Assembly: GCA_035510855.1 (NCBI GenBank)
Contig: DATKGG010000069.1
Location: forward strand, 1-64,000
Origin: Palsa-459 sp035510855
GTDB taxonomy: Bacteria > Actinomycetota > Acidimicrobiia > Acidimicrobiales > RAAP-2
Direction: 5' to 3'
DNA: 64,000 nt
The translations under genes and the position numbers were made by a program. The notes under the pieces are model-generated. The model had not been told where the DNA came from and searched no databases. It worked only from the letters and a program-made list of their open reading frames with translations. This document shows, piece by piece, positions 34,661 through 44,379 of this stretch. Positions within the stretch are counted from its first letter, which is position 1. Each line of letters starts with the position of its first letter.

Positions 34661-36310
34661 GTGTCGGACGACCACGACGCGCCGGCGCCCGCCGCGCTGC
34701 AGCGCGGCACCGAGTTCCGAGGGCGACGCGTCGCGATCAACAGCATGACGCTGCTTGCCGGTCAGATCTTCTTCACCCTGATCGGCTTCGTCACGACGCC
34801 GGTGGTGCTGACCCACGTCGGTCTCGTCGAGTTCGGGCTCTGGGGACTCATCATGACGACGGTGGGCTACATCACCGTCGTCGACCCGGGCTTCGGCGAT
34901 CTCGTCACCCGCTACGGCGCGAGGGCCCGCCTTGCTGGCGACCGGGACATGGGGGCGAGCCTTTGCTCGGTGGCCTCGCTCGCATGGATCGGCTTCGGGA
35001 TCCTCGGGCTCCCGATCCTCATCTGGGCGATCCCTGCCTGGGTCCCGCACCTCGACCTGCACGCGGGGCTCAGCAACGTCGCGATCGAGTTCTTCGAGTG
35101 GGGGTACGCGTACACGGTCGCCGGCTGTCTCAACGCGATCATGTCGTCACGGCTGACCGCCATTGGTGACCAATGGCTCGTGACGGTGATCGACGCAGCC
35201 ACGCGGCTCGTCTACGCGGGCGTCCTGCTCGGCATGCTGTTCACCGGCAGCAAGCTGAGCGCCCTCGTGGTCGCCTCGTCGGTCCAGCTCGCCGTGACGT
35301 TCGTCGTCACGGTCGGCTTCGTCTCGGTCCGTGCAGGCGCCCCCTACGGGAATCCCTTCCGACTGGACCGCTCCATGCTCCGTGAGATGACGAGGTTCGG
35401 CAGCTGGCTTCAGCTGGGTGGCGTCCTTGAGCTGCTCACCTATGAGACGGACGCCGTCGTCATCAGCACCTTCGTGTCGGTCGGTCGAAACGGCACCTAC
35501 CAGCTCGCCCAGAAGGCCGCGGGGATGACGACCTACTTCGGCTTCATCGCCCAGTCCTCGATGCTCAGCGCGATCTCGGCCGCCTACGCCGCAGGCGAGG
35601 GGCTCGCGGCAATGCGGCGCATGTACACGAGGGCGAACCGGCTGGTCGCGCTGCTCGGGAGCCTGATCGGCGGCTCGCTCCTCGGGATGGCGCCGGTCTT
35701 CTTCGCGTTCTGGCTGGGCAACTACCCGCCGCGCGGCGGGATCCCGATCACCGACGCGGCGGCGTGCCTCGCCGTTGCCGCGCTGCTCATCGGACTGCCC
35801 CGGCCCGCGGCGGCCGCGACGATCATGGCGATGGGGCGCGTCGGCCTCGGCGTGCGGGCCCAGCTCGCAGCCTTCGTGATCAACCTGATCCTGACCGTCG
35901 CGCTCGTCAAGCCCCTCGGGATGGTGGGCGTGATGCTCGCGACGGTGATCGCCAAGCTCGTCGCGACCGGCTACCTCCTCGTCCGGTTCCACCGGCTCAT
36001 TGACGGCTCGGCCCGGGACCTGTTGTTCTCGTGGATGACCAAGCTGGTCGCGGCGATCGTCGCGGGGGCAGGCTGCGCACGCCTGGTACTCCTGGTCCTG
36101 CCGAACTCAGTGGTGCACCAGCGCATGCCCGCACTGGGGGCCCTCGTGGTGCTCGGGCTGGTGTACGCGTCAGTGTTCCTGCTCGTCATCCGCGTGACGA
36201 AGTACTTCGCCGCCGAGGACCTCGCGTGGTTCGAGGAGATCCTTCCCGGGCCGTTCTCCAGGGTTGTCGCTCACCGTGCGACGCGCGGGCTCTTGGGCAT
36301 CAGCGCGTGA
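34661..36310 (+). CDS. Polysaccharide flippase (Wzx/MATE-like, oligosaccharide flippase family)
   Basis: A 549-residue, roughly 14-helix membrane protein. After INSMTLLAGQIFFTLIGFVTTPVVL come repeated hydrophobic helices and the internal motif YETDAVVISTFVSVGRNGTYQLAQ, typical of polysaccharide exporters. It is expected to move the lipid-linked repeat unit across the membrane. GTG 34655 is an alternative start. It overlaps the downstream GT2 gene by 4 nt (GTGA), so the two are co-translated. Confidence 0.88.
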   Translation: MSDDHDAPAPAALQRGTEFRGRRVAINSMTLLAGQIFFTLIGFVTTPVVLTHVGLVEFGLWGLIMTTVGYITVVDPGFGDLVTRYGARARLAGDRDMGASLCSVASLAWIGFGILGLPILIWAIPAWVPHLDLHAGLSNVAIEFFEWGYAYTVAGCLNAIMSSRLTAIGDQWLVTVIDAATRLVYAGVLLGMLFTGSKLSALVVASSVQLAVTFVVTVGFVSVRAGAPYGNPFRLDRSMLREMTRFGSWLQLGGVLELLTYETDAVVISTFVSVGRNGTYQLAQKAAGMTTYFGFIAQSSMLSAISAAYAAGEGLAAMRRMYTRANRLVALLGSLIGGSLLGMAPVFFAFWLGNYPPRGGIPITDAAACLAVAALLIGLPRPAAAATIMAMGRVGLGVRAQLAAFVINLILTVALVKPLGMVGVMLATVIAKLVATGYLLVRFHRLIDGSARDLLFSWMTKLVAAIVAGAGCARLVLLVLPNSVVHQRMPALGALVVLGLVYASVFLLVIRVTKYFAAEDLAWFEEILPGPFSRVVAHRATRGLLGISA

Positions 36311-37233
36311 CGACGGTCGCCGTCGTGATCCCGACGCACCGTCGATCGGGATCGCTGGCGGATTGCCTTGCCGCGCTGGGCACCCAGGACCGCGCACCCG
36401 ATGAGGTGCTCGTCGTCGCGCGCACCGGCGATGCCGACAGCGCGCGCGTCGTGGCGGCCGCGCCGATTCGTTGCGACTATCTGGAGCTCGACGAGCCCGG
36501 CGTGCTCGCCGCCATGGCCGCGGGCGCGCGGGTCGCGACGAGCGACGTGATCTGCTTCACCGACGACGACGCCGCCGCGCCGAGCGGCTGGCTCACCGGG
36601 CTCCTGGCGCTGCTCGAGGCTGCACCTGGCGTTGGCGCCGCGGGCGGCCGCGACGAGCTCTTCGACGGCGACGTCCCGCGGAGCGAGCCGCGGACCAGCG
36701 ACGTCGGCCGCCTGACCTGGTTCGGGCGCCATGTGGGCAACCACCACCTCGGCACCGGTGCTCCACGAGAGGTCGCGTTCCTCAAGGGCGTGAACGCCGC
36801 GTACCGCCGGGGCGCCCTCGGCATCCCGCGCGGGCTCCGCGGCTCGGGCGCCCAGGCGCACTTCGAGATCGCGGTCGGCCGCTTCGCGCGGTCCCGCGGC
36901 TTCACCCTGCTCTATGACCCCGAGCTCTCCGTGCAGCACCGTCCCGCAGGGCGGCTCGGCGAGGACACCCGCGCCGATCCGTCGCGGGTCGCGATGAGCG
37001 ACGCGGCCTACAACCTCGTGGTCGCGATCGGCGGCGTGCGCGGCGGCGTGCGCAGCGTCTACGCGGTCATGGTCGGCGACCGTGGCTGCCCGGGGCTCGC
37101 GCGCGGGCTGCTGGCCCTCGTTCGCCACGACCCGACGACGGCCCGCAAGGTCGTGCCCTCGATGCGCGGGACCTTGGCGGGAGGCTGGGCGCTCGTGCGC
37201 GGGCGCGGCGTGACCTACGAGACCTTCGACTGA
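36307..37233 (+). CDS. Glycosyltransferase family 2
   Basis: A 308-residue GT-A enzyme. It starts VAVVIPTHRRSGSLADCLAA and carries the metal/nucleotide DxD-type motif ICFTDDDAAA. FLKGVNAAYRRGALG and a later ALV helix fit a GT2 with a C-terminal amphipathic region. Coupled to the flippase by GTGA. Its 3' end overlaps the opposing fusion gene by 19 nt. Substrate unknown. Confidence 0.88.
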   Translation: MTTVAVVIPTHRRSGSLADCLAALGTQDRAPDEVLVVARTGDADSARVVAAAPIRCDYLELDEPGVLAAMAAGARVATSDVICFTDDDAAAPSGWLTGLLALLEAAPGVGAAGGRDELFDGDVPRSEPRTSDVGRLTWFGRHVGNHHLGTGAPREVAFLKGVNAAYRRGALGIPRGLRGSGAQAHFEIAVGRFARSRGFTLLYDPELSVQHRPAGRLGEDTRADPSRVAMSDAAYNLVVAIGGVRGGVRSVYAVMVGDRGCPGLARGLLALVRHDPTTARKVVPSMRGTLAGGWALVRGRGVTYETFD

Positions 37234-39374
37234 GCAGCCGCGACGAGCTCGGCCTCCAAGAGCGCCGCGACCACCCCGGGCGCGAATCGCGCTGCCTCCT
37301 TGCGGCACCGAGCCGCGAGGTACGCCCGCTCGTCGTCGGAGAGCGCGAGCAGCTCGCGCACCGCGGCCGCGGCCGCAGTGACGTCGCCGGGCTCGACCAC
37401 GCGCGCCACGTCGGCGGGGAGCCCCTGGGCCGCGCCGACGGCCGGGGTGACGATGACGGGCGTCCCGCACGCGAGCGCCTCGGCGACGGTGAGCCCGAAG
37501 GGCTCGTAGCGGGAGAGCTGCACCAAGCAGAGTGATCGAGCCAGGAGCCTCGCGACCTCGTCGCGGTCGAGGTGGCCAACGGCCCGTCCGACGAGGTCGT
37601 CGAGGTCCTCGAGCATGCCCGAGTAGTCGCTCCACAGCGACGGGGCGCCGACGACGAGCACCTCGACGTGCCCGGCGAGGTCGCGCAACGCGTGCGAGAG
37701 CGCGACGACGTCCTCCAGTCCCTTGCGCACGGTGAGCCGCCCGACGCTCACGACCGAGGCGGGCGCGGTCACGCCACCGTCGACGATGGGCGTCGCGGGG
37801 CCGAAGCGCTCGAGGTCGATGCAGTTGGGGACGACCGCGACGCGGTCAGGGTCGAGCCCGTAGTCCGACACGAGGTCGCGGCGGAACGCAGGCGAGATCG
37901 CAAGGACGCGGTCAGCACGACGGGCGTCGCGACGCTGTCGGGCGGCGCGCGCGACGAGCCAGGCGCGCACGAGCATCGGTCGCCACGCACCTTCGAGCGC
38001 GGCTGACAGGACGCGCTCCTCGCGCATCCAGCGCAGTTCGCCCGCCGCGTGGACTGACGGGTGCACGACGAGCGGGGGGCGCCCCTGCCGAGCGCCGGGC
38101 ACGCCGAAGGACTCGAGGTTGGAGCACTGGTAGATGACGTCGTAGGGCACGGCTCGGTGCCTCGCGGCGAGCGTCGCGGCGAGGCGACGCCGCGCGAGCG
38201 CGGCGGCGACCTGGTGCGAGGCCATCTTGGTGAGCCGGTCCCTCGAGTACCAGCGCTCGAAGCCGAACCTCGAGTGCGCGGCCACGACCTCGATCCCCGG
38301 CACGCCGCCGAGCTCGCCGGGACCCTCGGTCTCTCGGCTCGTCGCCACGTAGCAGTCGATGCTCGAGCCGCGAGCGGCGAGCGCCTCGAGGAGCAGGCCT
38401 GCCACCCCTGGTGCGCCCCCCGTGCGGGGGTTGGGCACCGGACCGACGTACGCGATGCGCAGGGCGGGGCGCTCGAGGCCCGGTGCAGGCGCCGTCGAGC
38501 GATCCTTGTGGTGCCGCCACTGCGTGGCGGTCACCCAGCCAGCGACCGCCAGCTGTCCTGCGGCGAGTCGAGCCCATCGCGCCGCCCGCCGCGGTGACCC
38601 GTCGATGCCGCCCTCGGCGCTCGCGATGGTGCGCCACCGCCGGAGCATCGAGGCGAGCGGCGCGACGCGAACCGGCAGCCGTGAGGCCTTCGCGTCAGGG
38701 AAGCGGCGGAGCAAGAGCCAGTCGTCGACGACGAGCCGACCACGCCTGTCCCACTGGCGAGCCCCGAACGGGCGGCCGGGGTGCACAACACGCATGGCCG
38801 GGTTGAACCGCACGTCGCCGACGCTCGACCGCACGCGCCACGCGAGGTCACGGTCCTCGTGCGCGGCATGCGGGAACTGTCGGTCGAAGCCGCCGACGGC
38901 CCGCAGCGCCGAGGCCCGGTACGCGACGTTGCACGTCAGGTAGCTCCCGCCGTCGTGGTCGAACACGGAGTGCTCGTAGAGGGGGTCGAATGTGGGCGAG
39001 TCGGTCCGTCCCGTGACGCCCGCCGCCGCGGGGAACGACTCGAGGGTCTCGAGGGCCTCGGCGAGCCAGCGGACGTCGACCTCGACGTCGTCGTCGGTGA
39101 ACGCGACGACCGGTGCCGTGGCCCCGGCGATGCCGAGATTCCTCGCGCGCGACGGCCCGACGCCGGTGGTGCGCAGGACACGGACGCGCTCGTCGCGCAC
39201 CGCTGCGACGGGCGGTGCCGAGCCGTCGTCAACGACGAGGAGCTCGCAGCGTCGTCCGGTCGCGTCGCACGCGGCGAGCACACCCGCCACGCAGCGCTCG
39301 AGCAGTGCGGGGCGGTCCTTGGTCGGGATGACGACGCTGATCGCCGGGTCGGGTGCGGCGCCGTTGCTAGCCAC
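37215..39374 (-). CDS. Two-domain glycosyltransferase fusion (GT2-GT4)
   Basis: This 719-residue protein joins two enzymes. Residues about 8-235 are a GT2 domain (ISVVIPTKDRPALLERCVAG, VVAFTDDDVEVD, CNVAYRASALRAVGGFD, HEDRDLAWRV). A linker of about 70 residues follows. Residues from about 303 are a GT4 domain (LRIAYVGPVPNPRTGG, VSVGRLTVRKGLEDVVAL, SRYEPFGLTVAEALACGTP). I saw no stop or frame change between the halves. It may add two successive sugars to one intermediate. The GTG at 39374 overlaps the next gene upstream by 8 nt. Confidence 0.87.
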   Translation of the reverse strand: MASNGAAPDPAISVVIPTKDRPALLERCVAGVLAACDATGRRCELLVVDDGSAPPVAAVRDERVRVLRTTGVGPSRARNLGIAGATAPVVAFTDDDVEVDVRWLAEALETLESFPAAAGVTGRTDSPTFDPLYEHSVFDHDGGSYLTCNVAYRASALRAVGGFDRQFPHAAHEDRDLAWRVRSSVGDVRFNPAMRVVHPGRPFGARQWDRRGRLVVDDWLLLRRFPDAKASRLPVRVAPLASMLRRWRTIASAEGGIDGSPRRAARWARLAAGQLAVAGWVTATQWRHHKDRSTAPAPGLERPALRIAYVGPVPNPRTGGAPGVAGLLLEALAARGSSIDCYVATSRETEGPGELGGVPGIEVVAAHSRFGFERWYSRDRLTKMASHQVAAALARRRLAATLAARHRAVPYDVIYQCSNLESFGVPGARQGRPPLVVHPSVHAAGELRWMREERVLSAALEGAWRPMLVRAWLVARAARQRRDARRADRVLAISPAFRRDLVSDYGLDPDRVAVVPNCIDLERFGPATPIVDGGVTAPASVVSVGRLTVRKGLEDVVALSHALRDLAGHVEVLVVGAPSLWSDYSGMLEDLDDLVGRAVGHLDRDEVARLLARSLCLVQLSRYEPFGLTVAEALACGTPVIVTPAVGAAQGLPADVARVVEPGDVTAAAAAVRELLALSDDERAYLAARCRKEAARFAPGVVAALLEAELVAAAQSKVS

Positions 39375-41661
39375 GCCGCCGCCGGCGAGCTCGTCGTCCC
39401 CCGTCGGATGCCGAGCGCCACGCCGCGAGCAGCCGCGGCGCAAGGGCCTCGGGGGTGTACGCCGCCGCGGTGCCCACGGCTGCCTCACCGAGGCGCACTC
39501 GCAGTGCCTCGTCATGGGCGAGGCGTCGCAGCGCCTTGCTGAGGGCCGCGGACTCGCCCATGGCGTAGGTGATGCCATCGAGGCCGTCGGTCACGACCTC
39601 GGCGGGCCCGCCCTGGTCCGGGACGATGACGGCACAGCCCGCGCCCATCGCCTCGACGACCACCTGGCCGAAAGGCTCGGGGATGGTGGAGCAGTGGACC
39701 AGCACGTCGGTCTCTTCGAGCACGGCCGCCACGTCGTCCACGAAGCCGAGGAACTCGACGCACGCGCCGACGCCCAGCGCCGCCGCACGTGCCCGGAGCG
39801 AGGCCGCGAACTCCTCCTCGCCGAACAGCGGCGCGCCGACGATCCGAAGGGTCGCGCCCGATGTGCCGAAGGCGTCGGCGAACGCGTCGATCGCAAGGTC
39901 CTGTCCCTTCCAGGGCGCGAGGCGGCCGAGCACCGTCACGCGAAGCGGTCCGTGGCGGCCACGCTCGAGGGGGACCCGGTGCGGGTCGATCGACGGGTCG
40001 AGCGGGCTCGGCAGCACGAGCCCCTCGACGCCGAGCGCACGCAGGGTCGACTCGCTGTTGGCGACCACGACGCTCGGGAGGATCCGCGCTGCGACGCGGA
40101 CGAGGCGAACCGCGGGCTCGGGCAGGTACGGGGTCGCGATGCGGTCCCGCACGTGCCACACGCACGGGATCCCCGCGAGCCGGGCCGCGGCACCCCCGTA
40201 GAGCGCGGACTTGAGCGTGTTGGTGTGGACCACGTCGGGTCGGAGCACCCGGAGCCGCCGGGCGAGCCTGATGACGTAGCGCGCGGTCGCCACGACCGCG
40301 CGGGGATCGAGCCGACCGGGCCGGACCGTCGACCTGTTGACGTGGCGGGCGCGGTCGTCGAGCTCGAGCACCTCCACGGTCGAGCCGGCGTCCTCGAGCC
40401 GTCTGCGCAGCGGTCCGTCAGCACCGAGGATCGTGTGCACCGTCGCGGCGGAGCCGAGGCCGCCGACGGCGCGCGCGATGGCGAGCTCGCCGCCTGACAG
40501 GACCGCGGTGTGATCGAGGACGACGGCGCGGAGGGGCTCGCTGCCGTCGAGCACACGCGCGTAGAGCAGCTCGTGGCGCTCGGCCACGCTGGCCCAGGAG
40601 TGCTGCGCGGCGACGGCGCGGCGTCGCGCAGCACGCTCCGTCGTCTCGGGTGCAGCGAGCGCGCCCGAGATGGCGGCGGCAAGCGCGCGGGCATCGCCGG
40701 CGGGCACTGGCGTCTGCTCGCCCGCGAGGGCGATGGCCTCGCGGAGCCCGCCGGCGTCGGTCCCGACGACAGGGGTCCCGCAGGCCAGGGACTCGAGCAC
40801 GACGAGGCCGAAGCCCTCGAGGGCCACACTCGGGACCACGGTCACGTCGGCGGCTCGATACCACTCGACAAGGGACGCGTCCGCGACGGTCCCGCAGAAC
40901 CGGACCGACGACGCGATGCCCAGGCTCGAGGCGAGCGCCCGCAGCCGGGCCCCGTCGGTGCCGTCACCGACGATCACAAGGAGGTCGTCGTCGCGTGGCT
41001 GCAGTTCGCGCCACGCCTCGAGCAGCACCTCGAGGCCCATTCGCGGCACGAGCCGGCGCACCGAGAGCGCGACGCGTCGAGCCGTGACGCCGAGCGACAA
41101 TCGCGCCGCGCCTCGATCGCCTGGGGAGAATCGCTCGAGGTCGACGCCCGGTGCGATGACCTCGATGGACCAGCGCGCGACGCCGTAGGTCGAGGCCAGG
41201 ATCTCTGCGAACGCGTCCGAGAGCACGATGAAGCGGTCCGCACGACGGTAGGCGAGCCGCTCGACGACTCGCTTGACCGCGACGTTCCAGCGACTCGATC
41301 CGGCGTGCGCGCTCTCGTTGGCCCAGGGCCCCTGGAAGTGCACCACGAGGGGGACGGAGCGAAGGGCGCCGATCGTCGTCGTGAGCACCGAGGTGCCCGC
41401 GAAGTGTGCGTCGGCGAGGTCGGGGCGGCGAGTCGCCCGTACGGCGCGATCGACTGCGGCTGCGGCGGTCAGCATCGAGCCGCTCACGCCCCGGGCGATC
41501 GTGATGCCGTCTGTATGGGCGGATTGCTCGGCGTCACCGAGGACGACGGCAATCGCGTCAGTGCCCGCCGCTCGTTGTGCGGCGAGCAGGTCCTCGAGGT
41601 AACGGTTGAGCCCGCCGGGCCGCATCGAGGTGGTCTCGAGCCCGACGTGGGTGACCTTCAC
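39367..41661 (-). CDS. Two-domain glycosyltransferase fusion (GT4-GT4)
   Basis: A 764-residue protein with two complete GT4 enzymes in tandem. The first (about 1-372) starts VKVTHVGLETTSMRPGGLNRY and has the donor motif VALEGFGLVVLESLACGTP. The second (about 373-760) starts LRAVVLDHTAVLSGGELAIA and has VTVLGRLAPWKGQDLAIDAF and EPFGQVVVEAMGAGC. The two halves differ, so this is a fusion of distinct enzymes, not a recent duplication. It is coupled to the upstream GT4 by a GTGA overlap. Confidence 0.87.
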   Translation of the reverse strand: MKVTHVGLETTSMRPGGLNRYLEDLLAAQRAAGTDAIAVVLGDAEQSAHTDGITIARGVSGSMLTAAAAVDRAVRATRRPDLADAHFAGTSVLTTTIGALRSVPLVVHFQGPWANESAHAGSSRWNVAVKRVVERLAYRRADRFIVLSDAFAEILASTYGVARWSIEVIAPGVDLERFSPGDRGAARLSLGVTARRVALSVRRLVPRMGLEVLLEAWRELQPRDDDLLVIVGDGTDGARLRALASSLGIASSVRFCGTVADASLVEWYRAADVTVVPSVALEGFGLVVLESLACGTPVVGTDAGGLREAIALAGEQTPVPAGDARALAAAISGALAAPETTERAARRRAVAAQHSWASVAERHELLYARVLDGSEPLRAVVLDHTAVLSGGELAIARAVGGLGSAATVHTILGADGPLRRRLEDAGSTVEVLELDDRARHVNRSTVRPGRLDPRAVVATARYVIRLARRLRVLRPDVVHTNTLKSALYGGAAARLAGIPCVWHVRDRIATPYLPEPAVRLVRVAARILPSVVVANSESTLRALGVEGLVLPSPLDPSIDPHRVPLERGRHGPLRVTVLGRLAPWKGQDLAIDAFADAFGTSGATLRIVGAPLFGEEEFAASLRARAAALGVGACVEFLGFVDDVAAVLEETDVLVHCSTIPEPFGQVVVEAMGAGCAVIVPDQGGPAEVVTDGLDGITYAMGESAALSKALRRLAHDEALRVRLGEAAVGTAAAYTPEALAPRLLAAWRSASDGGRRARRRRRG

Positions 41662-42788
41662 GGTCCCTGCTTGATCAGCTCGTCGTAGACGGCAAGCGTG
41701 CTCGCGGCCATCGCGTCCCAGGAATAGCGCGACGCGTGCGACGAGGCGATGGCACCCATCGCACGACACGTGGCGCGATCGGCATCGAGTCGCTCGAGCG
41801 CCCCCGAGATGGCACGCTCGTCGGCGTCGACCACGACGCCGCCCGGCCCACCCCCGACGTCCGCGCACAGCTCGGGTCCGACGCCCGTGTTGGTGCAGAC
41901 GACCGCGCACCCCGCGGCGGCGCCTTCGGCGACGGCAAGACCGAACGACTCATGGGCCGAGCACGAGAGCACCACGTCCGCAGCCCAGAGCTCAGCCCAC
42001 ACGTCGCTTCGATGACCGAGCAGCTCGACGCGGTCAGCAGCGCCCAGGGACCTTGCCAGCTCACGCATCGCAGCGAGGTCACCGTCGCCGACGACTCGGA
42101 GCCGGCAGCGCGCGGTCCGCGAGACGGCCCGGATCGCGAGCGCGATCCCCTTTCGCTCGAAGTCCCCTGCGACGACGACCACCTCGAGCGCCAGCGCCGG
42201 AGAGGTGCTCCTGGCTGCAGGGTCGCGGGGCGCCTCCACGTCGATGCCATTCTCGATCAGCACGAGCTCGACATCGGGATAGCGCGCAGCGAGGTCGGCT
42301 GCGTCCGCCCTCGAGATCGCGACGAGTCGTCGGGCCCTCCCAGGGCGGAGAGCCCAGCGCTCCATGGCCGCCGCAACCCGGCGCCGAAGTGCGCCGATCG
42401 CGCCGCCCATGCCGGTGCGCCCGGGCGGGCGGGCCCCGCCCTGGGCCTCGATGACCGCGGCATGGCTGAGGTGCATCGTCACGACATCAGGCCTCGCGTG
42501 CACCACGGCACCGCAGGTGTGCACGAGGTCGCACCTACGCCGTACGGCGAGCAGACGCAGCGTGCCGAGGAGATCGAAGAGCACGAGCCTCGCCACGCTC
42601 GGGCGGCGTGGGATCGGGACGTGCGTCCGTCGCACGCCAGGCGGCAGGGTCTCGAGGCCGTCGCCAGCGACGACCTCGAGGTCGACGTGCGCAGCGAGCC
42701 GCTCGAGCAGCCGTGCGTTCACGAGCTCCATGCCACCTCGGCGCGGATCAACTGAGTGCGCGACATACGCGACGCGAAGTCGCCTCAC
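41658..42788 (-). CDS. Glycosyltransferase family 4
   Basis: A 376-residue GT-B enzyme. N-terminal RVAYVAHSVDPRRGGMELVN and donor-site AHESFGLAVAEGAAAGCAVV are typical. VVAGDFERKGIALAIRAVS is the usual start of the second Rossmann half. It lies 10 nt downstream of the polymerase gene and overlaps the GT4-GT4 fusion, so these four minus-strand genes form one operon. Substrate unknown. Confidence 0.88.
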   Translation of the reverse strand: MRRLRVAYVAHSVDPRRGGMELVNARLLERLAAHVDLEVVAGDGLETLPPGVRRTHVPIPRRPSVARLVLFDLLGTLRLLAVRRRCDLVHTCGAVVHARPDVVTMHLSHAAVIEAQGGARPPGRTGMGGAIGALRRRVAAAMERWALRPGRARRLVAISRADAADLAARYPDVELVLIENGIDVEAPRDPAARSTSPALALEVVVVAGDFERKGIALAIRAVSRTARCRLRVVGDGDLAAMRELARSLGAADRVELLGHRSDVWAELWAADVVLSCSAHESFGLAVAEGAAAGCAVVCTNTGVGPELCADVGGGPGGVVVDADERAISGALERLDADRATCRAMGAIASSHASRYSWDAMAASTLAVYDELIKQGP

Positions 42789-42798
42789 GACTCCATGG

Positions 42799-44301
42799 CT
42801 AGCGCAGCTCGCCGGGACGGCGCCACTCGAACGCCGGCGGCGGTGGCGGTCTCGCGGCGATCTCCGCGCGCGCCCGGACGAGCGACATGTCGAGGTAGCC
42901 GAGGAACAGCCAGATCAGCCAGCACACCGAGTAGAGGTCGCCGTTGGTCCACGAGAACAGCGTCGCCATGAGCATGCCGAGGGCGAACAGCGAGATCACG
43001 TCGCGCCGGATGACCGCCCCGAGATAGGCGGTCTTGATGGCCTGCCAGAGGACGACGACGAAGGCGATGAGCCCGAAGACCCCGAACGCGATGCCCATGT
43101 TGCCCGGGTCGAACTCGGTGCCGCCGGTCTTCGAGTGCGCGTAGCGGCTCGCAGCCAGGGTGACCGAGCCCGTGCCGTGGCCGAGGGGGCTCTTGAAGGC
43201 CTGGAGCATGCCCTTTTCCGTCTGACGGATGTGGCCCGGCAGGGACGACCCCGAGCCGAACGGACTCTCGATGCCGATCGACGCGTGCGTGCTCAGCTGG
43301 CTCGCGGCGCTCGTCCCGCCACCACTACCTCCGAAGTGGCCACCGAGCACGATCAGCAGAGCCACCGCCCCGATGCCGCCGGCGAGCACGCCGATGGGAC
43401 GCATCCGGAGGCGCGACGCCGCCATTACCCCGATCGCGAGCACGACGAGGAAGATCGCGGTGCGCTCGGACTCGAACCACAGTGCGACGGCCACCGTGAC
43501 GGTCCCGGCAAGGTGCGCGGGCGGGAAGAGCCGGGTCTCCGTGCGTGCGAGCGCCAGCCACGCGACGAGGCTGATCGACAAGAACGCTGCGTACTCCTCG
43601 GCGGACGAGAACGTTCCGAACGCACGGATGACACCAGAGCCGATCGTGAGCGCCTGATAGCCGTTCGACGTGATCCACTGCTGGTCCCACGACGGCAGTC
43701 CGCGAAACTCCTGGATCAGGCCGTAGATCGCTGAGCCGAGACCGAGCACTGCGATCGTTCGGACGATCTGGAGCGCGAGCACCTCGTCGAGCAGTGTTCG
43801 GCCGATCCAGAACGCGAGCATCGGCACCAAGATGAACAGCAGCCCCCCGAGTCCCGCGAGCAGGTTGCCCTGCTTCGGGTTGAACGCCTCGAAGAGGGCG
43901 ATGACACTGAGGGCACCAACGGCGGTCGCGAATCGAGACCGGTGCTCGAACGCGCCACGGCTCGCGGCGACGAAGAAGAGCAGAAGGATCACGATCGGTC
44001 CGATGATGAGCACCGGGTCCCCCGAGAACGTGATGTTGCTGCCACCCGGGGTGAGGCGACGAAGCATTCCGAGCAGCACCATCCAGACCGGCAGGATCCC
44101 GACCATCGTCTTCGGTGACTGCCACACGATGGCGATGAACACCGGCAGTGCGATGAGCACGAGGCCCAAATGCGTGCCGGACGCGAGGGCGATGCCGATG
44201 CACGCGACCGACGCGCTGACGACGATGACCCACGCGGATCGGCCCTGCGGCGCGGGGGCCTCCACGCGCGCAATTACGTCAATGCCGGGTCGCAAAGACA
44301 T
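42799..44301 (-). CDS. O-antigen ligase/polymerase-like membrane protein (Wzy candidate)
   Basis: A 500-residue protein with about 11-12 membrane helices and a large extracytoplasmic loop near residues 335-400. That loop contains HASIGIESPFGSGSSLPGHIRQTEKGMLQAFKSPLGHGTG in two conserved pieces (SPFGSGSS and SPLGHGTG), a pattern typical of the Wzy/WaaL family. It is the best candidate for the polymerase that joins repeat units. The ATG at 44301 is divergent from the BY-kinase gene. Assignment as Wzy rests on context. Confidence 0.8.
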   Translation of the reverse strand: MSLRPGIDVIARVEAPAPQGRSAWVIVVSASVACIGIALASGTHLGLVLIALPVFIAIVWQSPKTMVGILPVWMVLLGMLRRLTPGGSNITFSGDPVLIIGPIVILLLFFVAASRGAFEHRSRFATAVGALSVIALFEAFNPKQGNLLAGLGGLLFILVPMLAFWIGRTLLDEVLALQIVRTIAVLGLGSAIYGLIQEFRGLPSWDQQWITSNGYQALTIGSGVIRAFGTFSSAEEYAAFLSISLVAWLALARTETRLFPPAHLAGTVTVAVALWFESERTAIFLVVLAIGVMAASRLRMRPIGVLAGGIGAVALLIVLGGHFGGSGGGTSAASQLSTHASIGIESPFGSGSSLPGHIRQTEKGMLQAFKSPLGHGTGSVTLAASRYAHSKTGGTEFDPGNMGIAFGVFGLIAFVVVLWQAIKTAYLGAVIRRDVISLFALGMLMATLFSWTNGDLYSVCWLIWLFLGYLDMSLVRARAEIAARPPPPPAFEWRRPGELR

Positions 44302-44344
44302 CCGTGTGATTCTCGCACAACGACTCGACAAACCAAATTTCTAG

Positions 44345-44372
44345 GTGACATTCGGGGGTCTCCGGCTAGCAT
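44345..44372 (+). promoter_or_regulatory. Promoter of the BY-kinase gene (-35 GTGACA, -10 TAGCAT)
   Basis: GTGACA at 44345-44350 and TAGCAT at 44367-44372 are separated by 16 nt. The -10 ends 7 nt before the ATG, so the transcript should be leaderless. It is the best two-part promoter I found in the window. Confidence 0.55.
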
Positions 44373-44379
44373 CCGTGCG

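Noticed and set aside
41736..42755. A 339-codon plus-strand frame opposite a GT4 gene
   Set aside because: Low-complexity Arg/Asp/Glu/Val-rich translation with no motifs; the minus-strand GT4 is clearly real.
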